Source of the DNA: a candidate division BRC1 bacterium HGW-BRC1-1
GTDB taxonomy: Bacteria; Sumerlaeota; Sumerlaeia; Sumerlaeales; Sumerlaeaceae
DNA length: 41,126 nucleotides
NCBI GenBank assembly: GCA_002842095.1
Contig: PHCB01000022.1
Span: 1-41,126 of the forward strand
Direction: 5' to 3'
Of the stretch, positions 1-8,175 are shown piece after piece (the stretch's first letter is position 1; each line of letters starts with the position of its first letter). The notes beneath the pieces are model-generated. The model was not told the DNA's origin. It saw only the letters and a list, made by a program, of their open reading frames with translations, and did no database searches. A program made the translations under genes and the position numbers.

Positions 1-816
1 GGCCGGCGCGGGCGCGGTGGTGCCGAGCGGGGCCGCGACCTGAAGGTGGCTGTGACCGTGGAACTGGAGGACGCCTTCCACGGCAAGGAATTGGAAATCG
101 CGCTTACGCGATTGGAAACCTGTGATGATTGCACGGGAAGCGGTGCCAAGCCTGGCAGCAAGCCGCGCACCTGTCCGCGCTGCAATGGTGCCGGATCGGT
201 CCGGTTTTCCCAAGGTTTCTTCAGCATCAATACCGCCTGTGATTCGTGCCGCGGTCAGGGAACCGTCATTGAAAATCCATGCGACGCATGCTCGGGCCGG
301 GGCCGTGTGAACCGTCGGAGCAAGGTGAAGATCAACCTGCCCGTGGGCGTGGACAACGGCATGCAACTGCGCGTGAGCAGCGAGGGCGAGGTTGGCCCCA
401 ATAACGGCCCCCGTGGTGATCTCTATGTGGAGATCAACGTGAAGGCCCACAAATTTCTCCATCGCGAGGGGACTGATCTCGTCTGCGAGTTGCCCATCAC
501 TTATGCTCAAGCAGCACTGGGCGACGAGACCACGATTGAGACCTTCGATGGTGATGAAATTGTCCAGATCGCATCAGGGACCCAGAGCCATTCGAGCCAG
601 AAGATTCGCGGGAAGGGAATGCCCCACACCGGAGATGCGCGCCGCCGAGGCGACCTTTATGTGCGGTATGTGGTGAAAACCCCCACGCGCCTGACAGACC
701 GGGAGAAAGAACTGCTCTCCGAGTTGGCCGAGATCAATAAGGAGAAGGTGGCCGGTGGTAAGGGATTTTTCTCCAAGGTCAAAGAGGGCGTGAAACGCGC
801 CGTTTCGGGGGATTGA
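1..816 (+). CDS. dnaJ: Chaperone DnaJ, 3' part (5' end outside window)
   Basis: Hsp40 co-chaperone that binds unfolded protein and stimulates the DnaK ATPase in the cytoplasm. The reading frame is open from base 1 and 271 residues are present. The J domain and most of the Gly/Phe region lie upstream, since bacterial DnaJ is usually about 375 residues. Four CxxCxGxG zinc modules are visible in order: CDDCTGSG, CPRCNGAG, CDSCRGQG and CDACSGRG. They are followed by the C-terminal substrate-binding beta domains (start of domain: VKINLPVGVDNGMQLRVSSEG; conserved GDLYV occurs twice). The stop is 10 nt before the SUI1-family gene, with an SD-like GGAAG in the gap, so the two are probably co-transcribed. 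Identity is certain from the zinc repeats; only the missing 5' end limits the call. Confidence 0.97.
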   Translation, partial: GRRGRGGAERGRDLKVAVTVELEDAFHGKELEIALTRLETCDDCTGSGAKPGSKPRTCPRCNGAGSVRFSQGFFSINTACDSCRGQGTVIENPCDACSGRGRVNRRSKVKINLPVGVDNGMQLRVSSEGEVGPNNGPRGDLYVEINVKAHKFLHREGTDLVCELPITYAQAALGDETTIETFDGDEIVQIASGTQSHSSQKIRGKGMPHTGDARRRGDLYVRYVVKTPTRLTDREKELLSELAEINKEKVAGGKGFFSKVKEGVKRAVSGD

Positions 817-826
817 TCGGAAGAAC

Positions 827-1243
827 ATGACGTCGCAATCCAACCGGGGGAGCGGGCGCGGTACAAATAATTCATCGCCGGGCGGGCGGGTTGTGTACTC
901 CACCGACGATGGCGGAGACTTACGCAGGGCGTTGAAGGATATTAAGTTGGACAGTGAGAATGTTGGCGCTCCTGAACCGACGCAACCGTCTTCTTCCAAA
1001 CCCAAGGGTCCGCGGATTCGCGTGTGGTTGGACACCAAGAAGCGTCGCGGAAAAGCGGTGACCATTGCCGGCGAGTTTGCCCACAATCCGCAAACCATCG
1101 CAGAGATTGCCCGTCGTCTGAAGACGCTGTGTGGTGCCGGGGGAACCGTGGAAGGGCGAGAGGTGGTCATTCAGGGCGATCACCGCGACAAAATCACGGA
1201 GCACTTGACTCGCGAGGGTTACCGTGTGGACGTAAAAAAATGA
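827..1243 (+). CDS. yciH: SUI1/eIF1-family translation factor (YciH-like)
   Basis: 138 residues. The C-terminal half (about residues 65-136) is an SUI1/eIF1 fold. It shows the family signature around KKRRGKAVTIAGEF, the CGAGGTVEG turn and the near-invariant QGDHRDKITEHLTREGY block. Eukaryotic eIF1 inspects the start codon on the small ribosomal subunit; bacterial YciH proteins are thought to influence initiation fidelity, but their role is not settled. The first ~60 residues are a low-complexity Ser/Gly/Pro-rich extension of the kind often seen in bacterial members. GGAAG lies about 4 nt before the ATG. The stop overlaps the ATG of the next gene (ATGA at 1240-1243), which implies translational coupling with the kinase-like protein. 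Confidence 0.9.
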   Translation: MTSQSNRGSGRGTNNSSPGGRVVYSTDDGGDLRRALKDIKLDSENVGAPEPTQPSSSKPKGPRIRVWLDTKKRRGKAVTIAGEFAHNPQTIAEIARRLKTLCGAGGTVEGREVVIQGDHRDKITEHLTREGYRVDVKK

Positions 1244-1959
1244 CTGCATCCAACGCTGAGGCCAATGGCTCGTGGGAGAGTTTTGTTCGCGCCGATCTGG
1301 ATGCAATGCGCGTCAAGCCTCTCAAAATGTCTCTGTCTATAGTGGGACCCGATGTCTGGTTGCTTGCCCGCGACGGTTGCCAATATGTGTTGAAAGATTT
1401 CCGCGGGCGGTCATTCTTGCTACGGCAAACCTGGGGACGTATCTCTATTGGGCGGGAAACGCGGGCCCTGAGCAGGTTAGCCGGAATTGTCGGTGTTCCT
1501 CGTATGATGGTGCAAATTGATCCGTATGCCTTCATCATGGAGTTCATGGAGGGTGAAACTCTGCCCCGCAGCTCGCAGCGCGGACTGCTTGGTCCAGATT
1601 TTTTCCCTGCCTTGGAATCATTAATCGATCAATTGCATGCTCGCGGCGTGGCCCATGGAGATCTGCGTCGGCGGAACATCCTCGTCACGACAGATAAAAG
1701 ACCGGCGCTGCTCGATTTCGAGACAGCTGTTCTGAAAAAGGACTGTTGGTTTGGTTGTCGTTTTTTCAAAATGATGACGCGCGTTGATAAACTGAAGGTG
1801 CTCAAAATGAAGCATAAATATTTTTCGCTACAAACCAGTGCGGAAGATCGGGCGCTTCTGGAAAATCCCCCGTGGAACTTAAAGGCTGGGCATTTCCTGC
1901 GTCACAGCGTATATGGGAAATGGAAGCGTTGGATGCGCGGGGGAAGCAAATCGCAATAA
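1240..1959 (+). CDS. Small protein-kinase-fold protein (LPS kinase / RIO-like)
   Basis: 239 residues, starting at the ATG that overlaps the upstream stop. The fold is recognisable from HGDLRRRNIL near residue 140 (catalytic-loop pattern HGDxxxxN of WaaP/KdkA- and Bud32-like kinases), followed by LLDFETA, which corresponds to the metal-binding DFx motif. Upstream, YVLKDFRGR supplies a plausible ATP-binding lysine. The glycine-rich loop is poor, as is common in lipopolysaccharide core kinases. The C-terminus is basic (Lys/Arg/Trp-rich). Likely substrates are a lipid A or core sugar, or another small molecule; the sequence does not decide. Coupling with the SUI1-family gene is notable because the functions look unrelated. 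A long intergenic stretch with a promoter follows, so this gene probably ends the dnaJ-side transcript. Confidence 0.72.
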   Translation: MTASNAEANGSWESFVRADLDAMRVKPLKMSLSIVGPDVWLLARDGCQYVLKDFRGRSFLLRQTWGRISIGRETRALSRLAGIVGVPRMMVQIDPYAFIMEFMEGETLPRSSQRGLLGPDFFPALESLIDQLHARGVAHGDLRRRNILVTTDKRPALLDFETAVLKKDCWFGCRFFKMMTRVDKLKVLKMKHKYFSLQTSAEDRALLENPPWNLKAGHFLRHSVYGKWKRWMRGGSKSQ

Positions 1960-2019
1960 AGAAGGCGTTATTACTCAGTTCCGATTCGGTTGCAATTTGT
2001 CATCGTGTGGTGATTTAAA

Positions 2020-2049
2020 TTATCGGCTGGTATACTTATTGCCTATAAT
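2020..2049 (+). promoter_or_regulatory. Candidate sigma-70-type promoter for the glycine-zipper lipoprotein
   Basis: A perfect TATAAT lies at 2044-2049, with TTATCG (3 of 6 matches to TTGACA) 18 bp upstream at 2020-2025. An alternative extended -10, TGGTATACT, sits at 2028-2036. The local DNA is AT-rich compared with the coding sequence on either side. Initiation near 2056 would give a leader of roughly 35 nt before the ATG at 2092. Confidence 0.5.
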
Positions 2050-2091
2050 CTGGTTGGATTTCATTTAGTGAACACTGTGGAGGTTGGGAGC

Positions 2092-2376
2092 ATGTTGAAG
2101 AACGTTGCAATACTGGCAATGGCTGCGGGACTTACGGGTTGTGCGGGTGTTAATAATAATTGCTTGATAGGTACGACTTTGGTTGGTGCGGGAACTGGTG
2201 CCGCCATTGCGGCAGTTGGTTGTGGAGCCGTTGCTTCTGGCGCTGCCATCGGTGCCGGCGCTGGATTATTGGCTGGTTCGCTTTTCTGTAAGGAAAAAAG
2301 CGTGGCGGCAGCTCCGGTTTATCAGACCGAGATGCCCTATGTTGCACCCCCCATGCGCGCTCAGCTCGAGAAATAA
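2092..2376 (+). CDS. Small glycine-zipper lipoprotein
   Basis: 94 residues. I chose the ATG at 2092 because GGAGG lies 8 nt upstream (2079-2083) and translation then begins directly with a lipoprotein signal: a short basic start, a hydrophobic stretch and the lipobox LTGC (Cys17). A GTG at 2068 is in frame but would bury the signal. Residues about 25-65 are an Ala/Gly-rich segment with regular GxxxG spacing (GAGTGAAIAAVG, GAAIGAGAGLLAG), typical of glycine-zipper proteins that insert in or pack against the outer membrane. The tail is Pro/Ala-rich. Expected location is the periplasmic face of the outer membrane. The exact role is unknown. It has its own promoter and terminator, so it is a monocistronic unit. 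Confidence 0.8.
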   Translation: MLKNVAILAMAAGLTGCAGVNNNCLIGTTLVGAGTGAAIAAVGCGAVASGAAIGAGAGLLAGSLFCKEKSVAAAPVYQTEMPYVAPPMRAQLEK

Positions 2377-2403
2377 TCAGAATCTCGTAACAGGATTCTC
2401 ATT

Positions 2404-2460
2404 CGACCGGAGATCGGGTCGTCCTTCATAGGGTCGATGCCGCCTCTGGTCGTTTTTTTT
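2404..2460 (+). terminator. Rho-independent terminator after the glycine-zipper lipoprotein
   Basis: A 9-bp stem pairs CGACCGGAG (2404-2412) with CTCTGGTCG (2444-2452, one G-U pair). It can be extended inward by ATCG/CGAT (2413-2416 with 2435-2438). It is followed at once by eight T residues (2453-2460). It separates the lipoprotein unit from clpX. Confidence 0.82.
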
Positions 2461-2600
2461 ATACAGCTATCTTGCGGAAGGCTTGCAACGCACCACGCTC
2501 CCCGGTGTATAACCAGTCCGGGAATGAATTTTTATGCCCGTCGTTCTTACCCCCTGTGGGGGCTTTAAGGCCGAAAATTCTGGACGAAGGTGACGTTCTC

Positions 2601-3860
2601 ATGCGCTTGCGATGTTCATTCTGCGGGAAAGATCAGCACTCCGTAAAAACGCTTTTTCGCGGGCTTCCGAACAAGGAAACCATGACCAGCGTTTACATTT
2701 GCGACGACTGCATTGGCCAGTGCGGCGAACGTCTGCGCCAGGAAGCAACGGTTCTTCCCGACGGTGTATTGGCCGAAGAAGAGAAGCGGCTGCCGACCCC
2801 CCATGAGATCAAGGAAGCCCTGGACCAGTACGTCATTTCGCAGGATCGCAGCAAAAAAATCCTCAGCGTGGCTGTTCACAATCATTACAAACGGCTGAAA
2901 GCTAATCTGGTGCCCGATGGCGTGGAGCTGGAAAAGTCCAATATCCTGCTGATCGGCCCCACGGGCAGCGGCAAAACGCTGTTGGCGCAAACTCTGGCGC
3001 GGGTGCTGGATGTGCCCTTCGCCATTGCCGATGCGACCACGCTAACCCAGGCGGGTTACGTGGGCGAGGACGTGGAGAACATCCTCCTCAAGTTGTGGCA
3101 GAACGCGGGCAATGACCGCGACAAGGCGCAGCGGGGTATCGTTTATATCGATGAGATCGACAAGATCGCCCGCACCACCCAGAACATTTCCATCACACGC
3201 GACGTGAGTGGCGAGGGCGTGCAGCAGGCGCTGTTGAAGATTCTCGAAGGGACCGTGGCGAACGTACCTCCCGGCGGTGGGCGTAAGCATCCCCATCAGG
3301 AATACATCACCATCGACACAACGAACATCTTGTTCATCTGCGGCGGAGCTTTTAACGGCCTCGACAAATTGATCGAGCAGCGCACCTACAACAAAACCAT
3401 GGGTTTTGGTGCCGATGTGATTTCGCGCAAAGACCGCGATGTGGGCAAGTTGTTCGCCCAGGTCAGTTACCAGGATCTTCTGAAGTTCGGTTTCATCCCC
3501 GAATTCATCGGGCGCATGCCCGTGATCAGCACACTGGACAAGCTGGGCGAAGTGCAGTTGAAACAAATTCTGCAGGAGCCGCGCAACGCCATCGTGAAGC
3601 AGTACAAGAAATTCTTCGAGATGGAAGGCGTCGAACTGACCTTTACCGACGAGGCGTTGTCGTCGGTTGCGCGCAAAGCGATCGAACTGGAGACCGGCGC
3701 GCGCGGGTTGCGGGCCATCCTCGAATCGGTGATGCTGGACATCATGTATGACCTGCCAACCAAGGCGTTGGAAGTCAGCGAGGTGCGCATTACCGAAGGC
3801 ACGATCCAGGGCACCGAAGAGCCAGAGTATGTGGCCCGGGAAACGAAGGAAAGCGCATAG
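2601..3860 (+). CDS. clpX: ATP-dependent Clp protease ATP-binding subunit ClpX
   Basis: AAA+ unfoldase that recognises tagged substrates and feeds them to ClpP. With the ATG at 2601 (GAAGG 10 nt upstream) the protein is 419 residues, the family's usual length. The frame continues upstream of 2601 without homology. The N-terminal zinc domain has CSFC and CDDC (Cys5, Cys8, Cys34, Cys37), with a slightly longer spacer than usual. Walker A GPTGSGKT is at 119-126, the GYVG pore loop at 152-155, Walker B VYIDEID at 181-187 and the RKH loop at about 228-230. FGADV preserves the region of the ClpP-binding loop (MGFG here). No clpP is in the window. A small hairpin (CCCCC/GGGGG, 2550-2562) lies in the leader. 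No terminator is obvious before pckA. Confidence 0.97.
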   Translation: MRLRCSFCGKDQHSVKTLFRGLPNKETMTSVYICDDCIGQCGERLRQEATVLPDGVLAEEEKRLPTPHEIKEALDQYVISQDRSKKILSVAVHNHYKRLKANLVPDGVELEKSNILLIGPTGSGKTLLAQTLARVLDVPFAIADATTLTQAGYVGEDVENILLKLWQNAGNDRDKAQRGIVYIDEIDKIARTTQNISITRDVSGEGVQQALLKILEGTVANVPPGGGRKHPHQEYITIDTTNILFICGGAFNGLDKLIEQRTYNKTMGFGADVISRKDRDVGKLFAQVSYQDLLKFGFIPEFIGRMPVISTLDKLGEVQLKQILQEPRNAIVKQYKKFFEMEGVELTFTDEALSSVARKAIELETGARGLRAILESVMLDIMYDLPTKALEVSEVRITEGTIQGTEEPEYVARETKESA

Positions 3861-3974
3861 GCGTTTTTCCCTTGCGCGCGGTCGGGTAAAGGGTGTTCAA
3901 GCGCCAACTGGATTGTTGCAGGTCGCAGAGTCTGGTCCGGAGCGTATCTAATTAATTCACGAGGTGATGCCGTC

Positions 3975-5555
3975 ATGACGCAGCCCAATCGATTCCCCTC
4001 GAATCAAACGCTGCCGCTTGTCGGGCGGGTGCAGCACTTCAATCTGCCCGTTGCGCAACTCGTGGAGACGGCGCTTAATCGCGGCGAGGGAAGACTTTCC
4101 GCTTCGGGAGCTTTCAACACTGTCACAACTCCGCGAACGGGACGCTCTCCCAAGGACAAATTTGTCATACGAGCAGGGGAGTCCGCCGATAAAATCTGGT
4201 GGGGCGGTAATGCGGAAATATCCCCGGAGAAATTTGACGCGTTGCTCGAACGAGTGCTTCGTTATGCGGCGGAGCGCGAGGTTTTTGTCTTTGATGGTTT
4301 TTCCGGAGCGGACCCCGATCACCGTCTGAAGGTGCGTATCCAAACCGAGTTTGCCTGGCACAGCTTGTTTGTCCGGCAACTTTTTCTGCGCCCGGAAAAG
4401 CAAGAGTTGGTGGGTTTCACGCCCGACTTTACGGTCATTGACATGCCCGGCTTTGAGGCCGACCCCGAGCGCGACGGCACCGCTTCCACCGCCTTCATTC
4501 TGCTCAACTTCGAGAAGCGCATCGTGTTAATCGGAGGGACGAAATACGCGGGCGAGATAAAGAAGAGCGTGTTCACCGTGATGAACTATCTCATGCCGCA
4601 GGAGGGCGTGTTGTCCATGCACTGCTCGGCCAACATCGGGGATGCGGGTGACACGGCGCTTTTTTTTGGCCTGAGCGGCACCGGCAAAACAACCCTGAGC
4701 GCGGACCCGGAGCGACGCCTGATCGGAGATGACGAACATGGCTGGAGCGATAACGGGGTCTTCAATTTTGAGGGCGGATGCTACGCCAAATGTATCGATC
4801 TGAGTCGTGAGAAAGAGCCTCAAATCTGGGATGCCATCCGGTTTGGTAGCGTGCAGGAAAACGTGGTGCTGGGCGAAAACCGGCTGGCCAATTATTCCGA
4901 CTCATCGCTGACCGAGAACACCCGTGTGGGTTATCCGGTGGATTTTATTGAGAATGCGGTGGAGGAGGGGATGGGCGGCCATCCCGATCACGTCATATTT
5001 CTCACGGCGGATGCGACGGGCGTTCTGCCCCCGGTGGCGCGGCTGACCGAGCATCAGGCGATGTACCACTTCCTGAGTGGATACACCTCGCGGCTGGCAG
5101 GCACGGAGGCCGGTGTCACTGTTCCGACCACGGTGTTCTCGGCTTGTTTCGGCGCGCCCTTTCTGCCACTTCCCCCCGCGGTGTACGCGAAAATGCTGGG
5201 AGAAAAACTACTCCGCCACGGTGCCCAGTGCTGGCTGATAAACACCGGCTGGGTGGGGGGCGGTGCCCACAGCGATGGAAAACGCATCAGCCTGCCCCAC
5301 ACGCGGTCCATCGTTCATGCGGTGCTTGATGGAAAACTGGACGAGACTCCGACCCGCACCGATCCGGTTTTCGGTCTCCACGTACCGCTGGCAGTGCCCG
5401 GGGTTCCGGCAGAAATTCTGCTACCACGTGAGCGCTGGGCCGATGGTGCTGCCTATGATGAAGCGGCGCATGCCCTCGCCGTGGCATTCCGTGAGAACTT
5501 CAAACAGTTCATCGGCGTAGCTCCGGAAGTGGTGGAGGCAGCTCCGGCAGGATGA
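3975..5555 (+). CDS. pckA: Phosphoenolpyruvate carboxykinase (ATP)
   Basis: Catalyses oxaloacetate + ATP to phosphoenolpyruvate + ADP + CO2, the first committed step of gluconeogenesis, in the cytosol. 526 residues, typical for the ATP-type family. Visible motifs are the substrate-binding GRSPKDKF (about 56-63), GGTKYAGEIKKS (about 187-198, metal and substrate ligands), MHCSAN (about 215-220), the kinase P-loop GLSGTGKTTLS (232-242) and the Mg/Mn-binding IGDDEHGW (250-257). A GAGGTG ribosome site is 8 nt upstream of the ATG. It converges on the GlgC-like gene with only 6 nt between stop codons and no visible terminator. Confidence 0.97.
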   Translation: MTQPNRFPSNQTLPLVGRVQHFNLPVAQLVETALNRGEGRLSASGAFNTVTTPRTGRSPKDKFVIRAGESADKIWWGGNAEISPEKFDALLERVLRYAAEREVFVFDGFSGADPDHRLKVRIQTEFAWHSLFVRQLFLRPEKQELVGFTPDFTVIDMPGFEADPERDGTASTAFILLNFEKRIVLIGGTKYAGEIKKSVFTVMNYLMPQEGVLSMHCSANIGDAGDTALFFGLSGTGKTTLSADPERRLIGDDEHGWSDNGVFNFEGGCYAKCIDLSREKEPQIWDAIRFGSVQENVVLGENRLANYSDSSLTENTRVGYPVDFIENAVEEGMGGHPDHVIFLTADATGVLPPVARLTEHQAMYHFLSGYTSRLAGTEAGVTVPTTVFSACFGAPFLPLPPAVYAKMLGEKLLRHGAQCWLINTGWVGGGAHSDGKRISLPHTRSIVHAVLDGKLDETPTRTDPVFGLHVPLAVPGVPAEILLPRERWADGAAYDEAAHALAVAFRENFKQFIGVAPEVVEAAPAG

Positions 5556-5561
5556 GGTTCC

Positions 5562-6761
5562 CTATTTAACCACACTGCGGACGGGAACCTGGGTGCCGGC
5601 GGTCACGGTGGCCTTGTCCCCAATGCGGGCGGCTTTTCCCACCAGCACAAGGTGCTCCGATTCCGGCATTCCTTCACGGTCCTCACCCACGCGACTGTTC
5701 ATGCCAAAGTGAACATCGCGATCAGAAACCACGTGCGAGAGTTGTGCTCCGGTTTCCACCACGCAGTCGTGCATGATGATGCTGTCGCGCACCACGGCGC
5801 CTTTTTTCACGATCACGCCAGGGGAGAGAATGCTGCGCTCCACGGTGCCTTCTATGTGGCAGCTGGGGCTGATGAGGGACGAAGTGACTGTTGCGCCATC
5901 GCAGATTTTTGACGCGGCGGCAAAACCCACTCCGCGGAAATCCAGATTGGTGAGGACCTCCCAACGCTGAAGCCGCTCGAAACCTTCGTTGGTCAGGCAG
6001 AACATCTGGGTGCTGAAGAAATCGGCGATGGTTTCCATGTAGCCCCACTCACCGGGCATGCGATAGGCGTAACATTTCATGGACGGGGCGAGCTTTTCGA
6101 GGATGTCCTTCGCGAGGTTCTGGTCGGGGCCGCCGGCTTGTTGTTGGAGCAGCTTGCGCAGCACCGCGGCTTTGAAAATGTAAATGCCCGTGGAAACAAG
6201 CTGGCTGGGGATGGTGGCGGGCTTTTCAACAAACCGCTCGATGCGGTCCGCATCGTCGGTTGTCACGTAACCAAAGCGTGAGGAACAGCGATCGGCAGGC
6301 ATTTCCTTAACGATGAAGGTGACGTCGGCCTTTTGGTCGTGATGGGCGTGGAGGGCATCCTGAAAATCGACATCCACCACATGCTCGCCACTCATAACAA
6401 TGACGTCTTCCGGGTTGGAGTCGTCGAGGAAGTTCAGGTTCTGATAAAGAGCGTCGGCGGTGCCCTTGTACCATTCGGTTTTCTCAACACCCACGAAGGG
6501 TGGCATGATCTTCAGTGATCGACCGTAGCCGTTCAGATCCCAGGGGATGCCAACGCCAACGTGTTCGATGAGGGAGGAAGGCAGATACTGGATGATGATG
6601 CCGATCTGCTCGATTTGAGCGCGGCGCAGGCAGGAAAGGGCGAAGTCGATGACGCGGAAATGACCGGCAAAGGTGAGCGCACCCTTTGCGCGGTTTTGGG
6701 TTAAGACTCCGTATTGTCCGATGCGGCCGCCGGCCAGCACCAGTGCAACTGTGTTGTTCAT
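5562..6761 (-). CDS. GlgC-like sugar-phosphate nucleotidyltransferase with altered active-site motifs
   Basis: 399 residues, with the ADP-glucose pyrophosphorylase layout: an N-terminal nucleotidyltransferase domain (to about 250) and a C-terminal left-handed beta-helix of hexapeptide repeats (about 290-399). Homology is clear in FRVIDFALSC, WYKGTADALYQNL, FVEKP and GIYIF. However, the nucleotide-binding motif normally GGxGTRLxPLT..RAKP reads LAGGRIGQYGVLTQNRAKG, so the arginine and the KP are lost. The usual AGDH reads SGEH, an Asp-to-Glu change at a catalytic position in E. coli GlgC. It may be a GlgD-like regulatory or structural paralogue, or a transferase with another donor. TCCTCCT complement (6772-6778) gives a strong SD. 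It sits 55 nt after the coupled glycan genes and may be their last cistron. Confidence 0.78.
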   Translation of the reverse strand: MNNTVALVLAGGRIGQYGVLTQNRAKGALTFAGHFRVIDFALSCLRRAQIEQIGIIIQYLPSSLIEHVGVGIPWDLNGYGRSLKIMPPFVGVEKTEWYKGTADALYQNLNFLDDSNPEDVIVMSGEHVVDVDFQDALHAHHDQKADVTFIVKEMPADRCSSRFGYVTTDDADRIERFVEKPATIPSQLVSTGIYIFKAAVLRKLLQQQAGGPDQNLAKDILEKLAPSMKCYAYRMPGEWGYMETIADFFSTQMFCLTNEGFERLQRWEVLTNLDFRGVGFAAASKICDGATVTSSLISPSCHIEGTVERSILSPGVIVKKGAVVRDSIIMHDCVVETGAQLSHVVSDRDVHFGMNSRVGEDREGMPESEHLVLVGKAARIGDKATVTAGTQVPVRSVVK

Positions 6762-6816
6762 GGGGCTGCTTTCCTCCTGATGCGGGCGCGTTCAATGTGA
6801 AGCGCCGTGATTATTA

Positions 6817-8175
6817 CTACTCTGCGGGTGGGGCGGCGTGATGGCAACGCTTTTGTGGAGCGATCCGGTGAGGTTTGGCCGCGAGCAGGCAAAGGGCGTA
6901 GAGGCCGAGGGTGGGGAGGAGCTTCATGGACATGAGGAGTATGCGCGCGCCGCTGGTGTTTTCGGGGGCGGCGAATGGCCACGGAATCGCCGTGGCGGCG
7001 AACAGCAACAGAATGATTGTTGCTCGAAGGTGGCAATGTTGCCTCAGGGAATCCACGAACAACCACGCCACCGGGAGAAGAACCAGCAGCATGTAGTGGT
7101 CCCACATGAGCGACGGGATCAACAGCGCAAGGAGAAGCACTGTATGAAAGAGAGCGGCTTCACGGCGGCTGTCTGGTTGGGGCGTGATATCGGCGCGGCG
7201 GCACGGCCATACTGCTGCAATGTAGGCCGCGATAAGGGCGAAAGTGATCACTTTGGTTACCGCATTGGCGTGGCGCTGCTCCAGCTCGAGCCATGGATTC
7301 GTGAAGCCATTTCCGGAGACCAGCAGGTGGGTCGCCAACGCGTTGATCGATTGGTTCGCGGGTTCTTTCCAGAAGACCGCGTTGTGCTCCTCCCAGGTGG
7401 AATGGCCGTAGCTCATCTGTTTCAGCATGGGGAGAAAATCGAGATGAATGCTCCATCCCACGGCAGCGATGGAGATGACGCCGAGGGTGGCGCAGGTTGC
7501 GAACATCGAAACCAGGGCGCGCCAGCGGCGGCGCAGGGCGAGGTGGAGGAGGTACAGCCCGGGGGCGAGTTTGTACATGGCGGCAAAACCGAGAATCGCC
7601 CCGGCGGTGAGGTCGCGTTGCCGCATAAATGTGTTAAAGGCCGCTGCGAGACAGAGCAACAACACGCAGTTTAACTGTCCGGCGGTGAGCGTTCGGAAGA
7701 GCGGGAAGTTTAATGCGAGCACCAGCACCAGTGCGCCAAAGAGCAGGGAGCGCCATCGCTGCTTTTCATCCGGCGAAACAAAAAGTCCGGTAGCCATGAA
7801 CCATGCAGCCGCGAGGGTGAAGATGTGGTTGAGGGCAAACCAGACAAGCGAGGCGACGGGGAATGTGAACGGTTTGAGAAACGCCATCGCTAATCCGGTG
7901 AAGGGGAGATAGACGTAAGGATTGAAGTTATCGCCGGGGCGAAAACCGTGCAGACTTGCTTGCAGTAAAATGGCCTGCGGCGAGTATGGTTCGCTGGCTT
8001 CGGTGAGGGCCTGCATCCCGAGATAGATGTGTTTGAAGTCGTTGCCGTGGAGGCCTCGCAGCGGCAGAATGATTTGCAGCGGGATGTAGAATGCGAAGGC
8101 CACCACGATGAGCAGCAGCGCCCAGCGATTGCGGGAGCGGGGGAGGGGCTCGTTTGTGGTCGGTGACTCACTCAA
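6817..8175 (-). CDS. Polytopic GT87-type (DUF2029-like) glycosyltransferase
   Basis: Integral membrane protein with about ten hydrophobic helices, GT-C type. Family-like features are the first periplasmic loop with GNDFKHIYLGMQAL (acidic residue soon after TM1), the YLPFTGLAMAF stretch and GFAAMYKLAPGLYLLHLAL. GT87 members such as mycobacterial PimE transfer mannose from a polyprenyl-phosphate donor. I place the start at TTG 8175, which overlaps the stop of the upstream gene (TTGA), because the in-frame ATG at 8268 lies deep inside that gene and adds a non-homologous leader. The resulting protein is 452 residues. No strong SD is visible, so translation probably depends on coupling. The start is moderately certain and the family fairly certain. 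Confidence 0.75.
   Translation of the reverse strand: MSESPTTNEPLPRSRNRWALLLIVVAFAFYIPLQIILPLRGLHGNDFKHIYLGMQALTEASEPYSPQAILLQASLHGFRPGDNFNPYVYLPFTGLAMAFLKPFTFPVASLVWFALNHIFTLAAAWFMATGLFVSPDEKQRWRSLLFGALVLVLALNFPLFRTLTAGQLNCVLLLCLAAAFNTFMRQRDLTAGAILGFAAMYKLAPGLYLLHLALRRRWRALVSMFATCATLGVISIAAVGWSIHLDFLPMLKQMSYGHSTWEEHNAVFWKEPANQSINALATHLLVSGNGFTNPWLELEQRHANAVTKVITFALIAAYIAAVWPCRRADITPQPDSRREAALFHTVLLLALLIPSLMWDHYMLLVLLPVAWLFVDSLRQHCHLRATIILLLFAATAIPWPFAAPENTSGARILLMSMKLLPTLGLYALCLLAAKPHRIAPQKRCHHAAPPAE

Noticed and set aside
2472..2600. In-frame extension upstream of ClpX
   Set aside because: No homology, includes a hairpin-forming leader, and the ATG at 2601 gives the exact zinc-domain start of ClpX.
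3861..3974. Possible promoter for pckA (TATCTA, TTGCAG)
   Set aside because: The boxes are not at acceptable spacing; I could not support a specific site.
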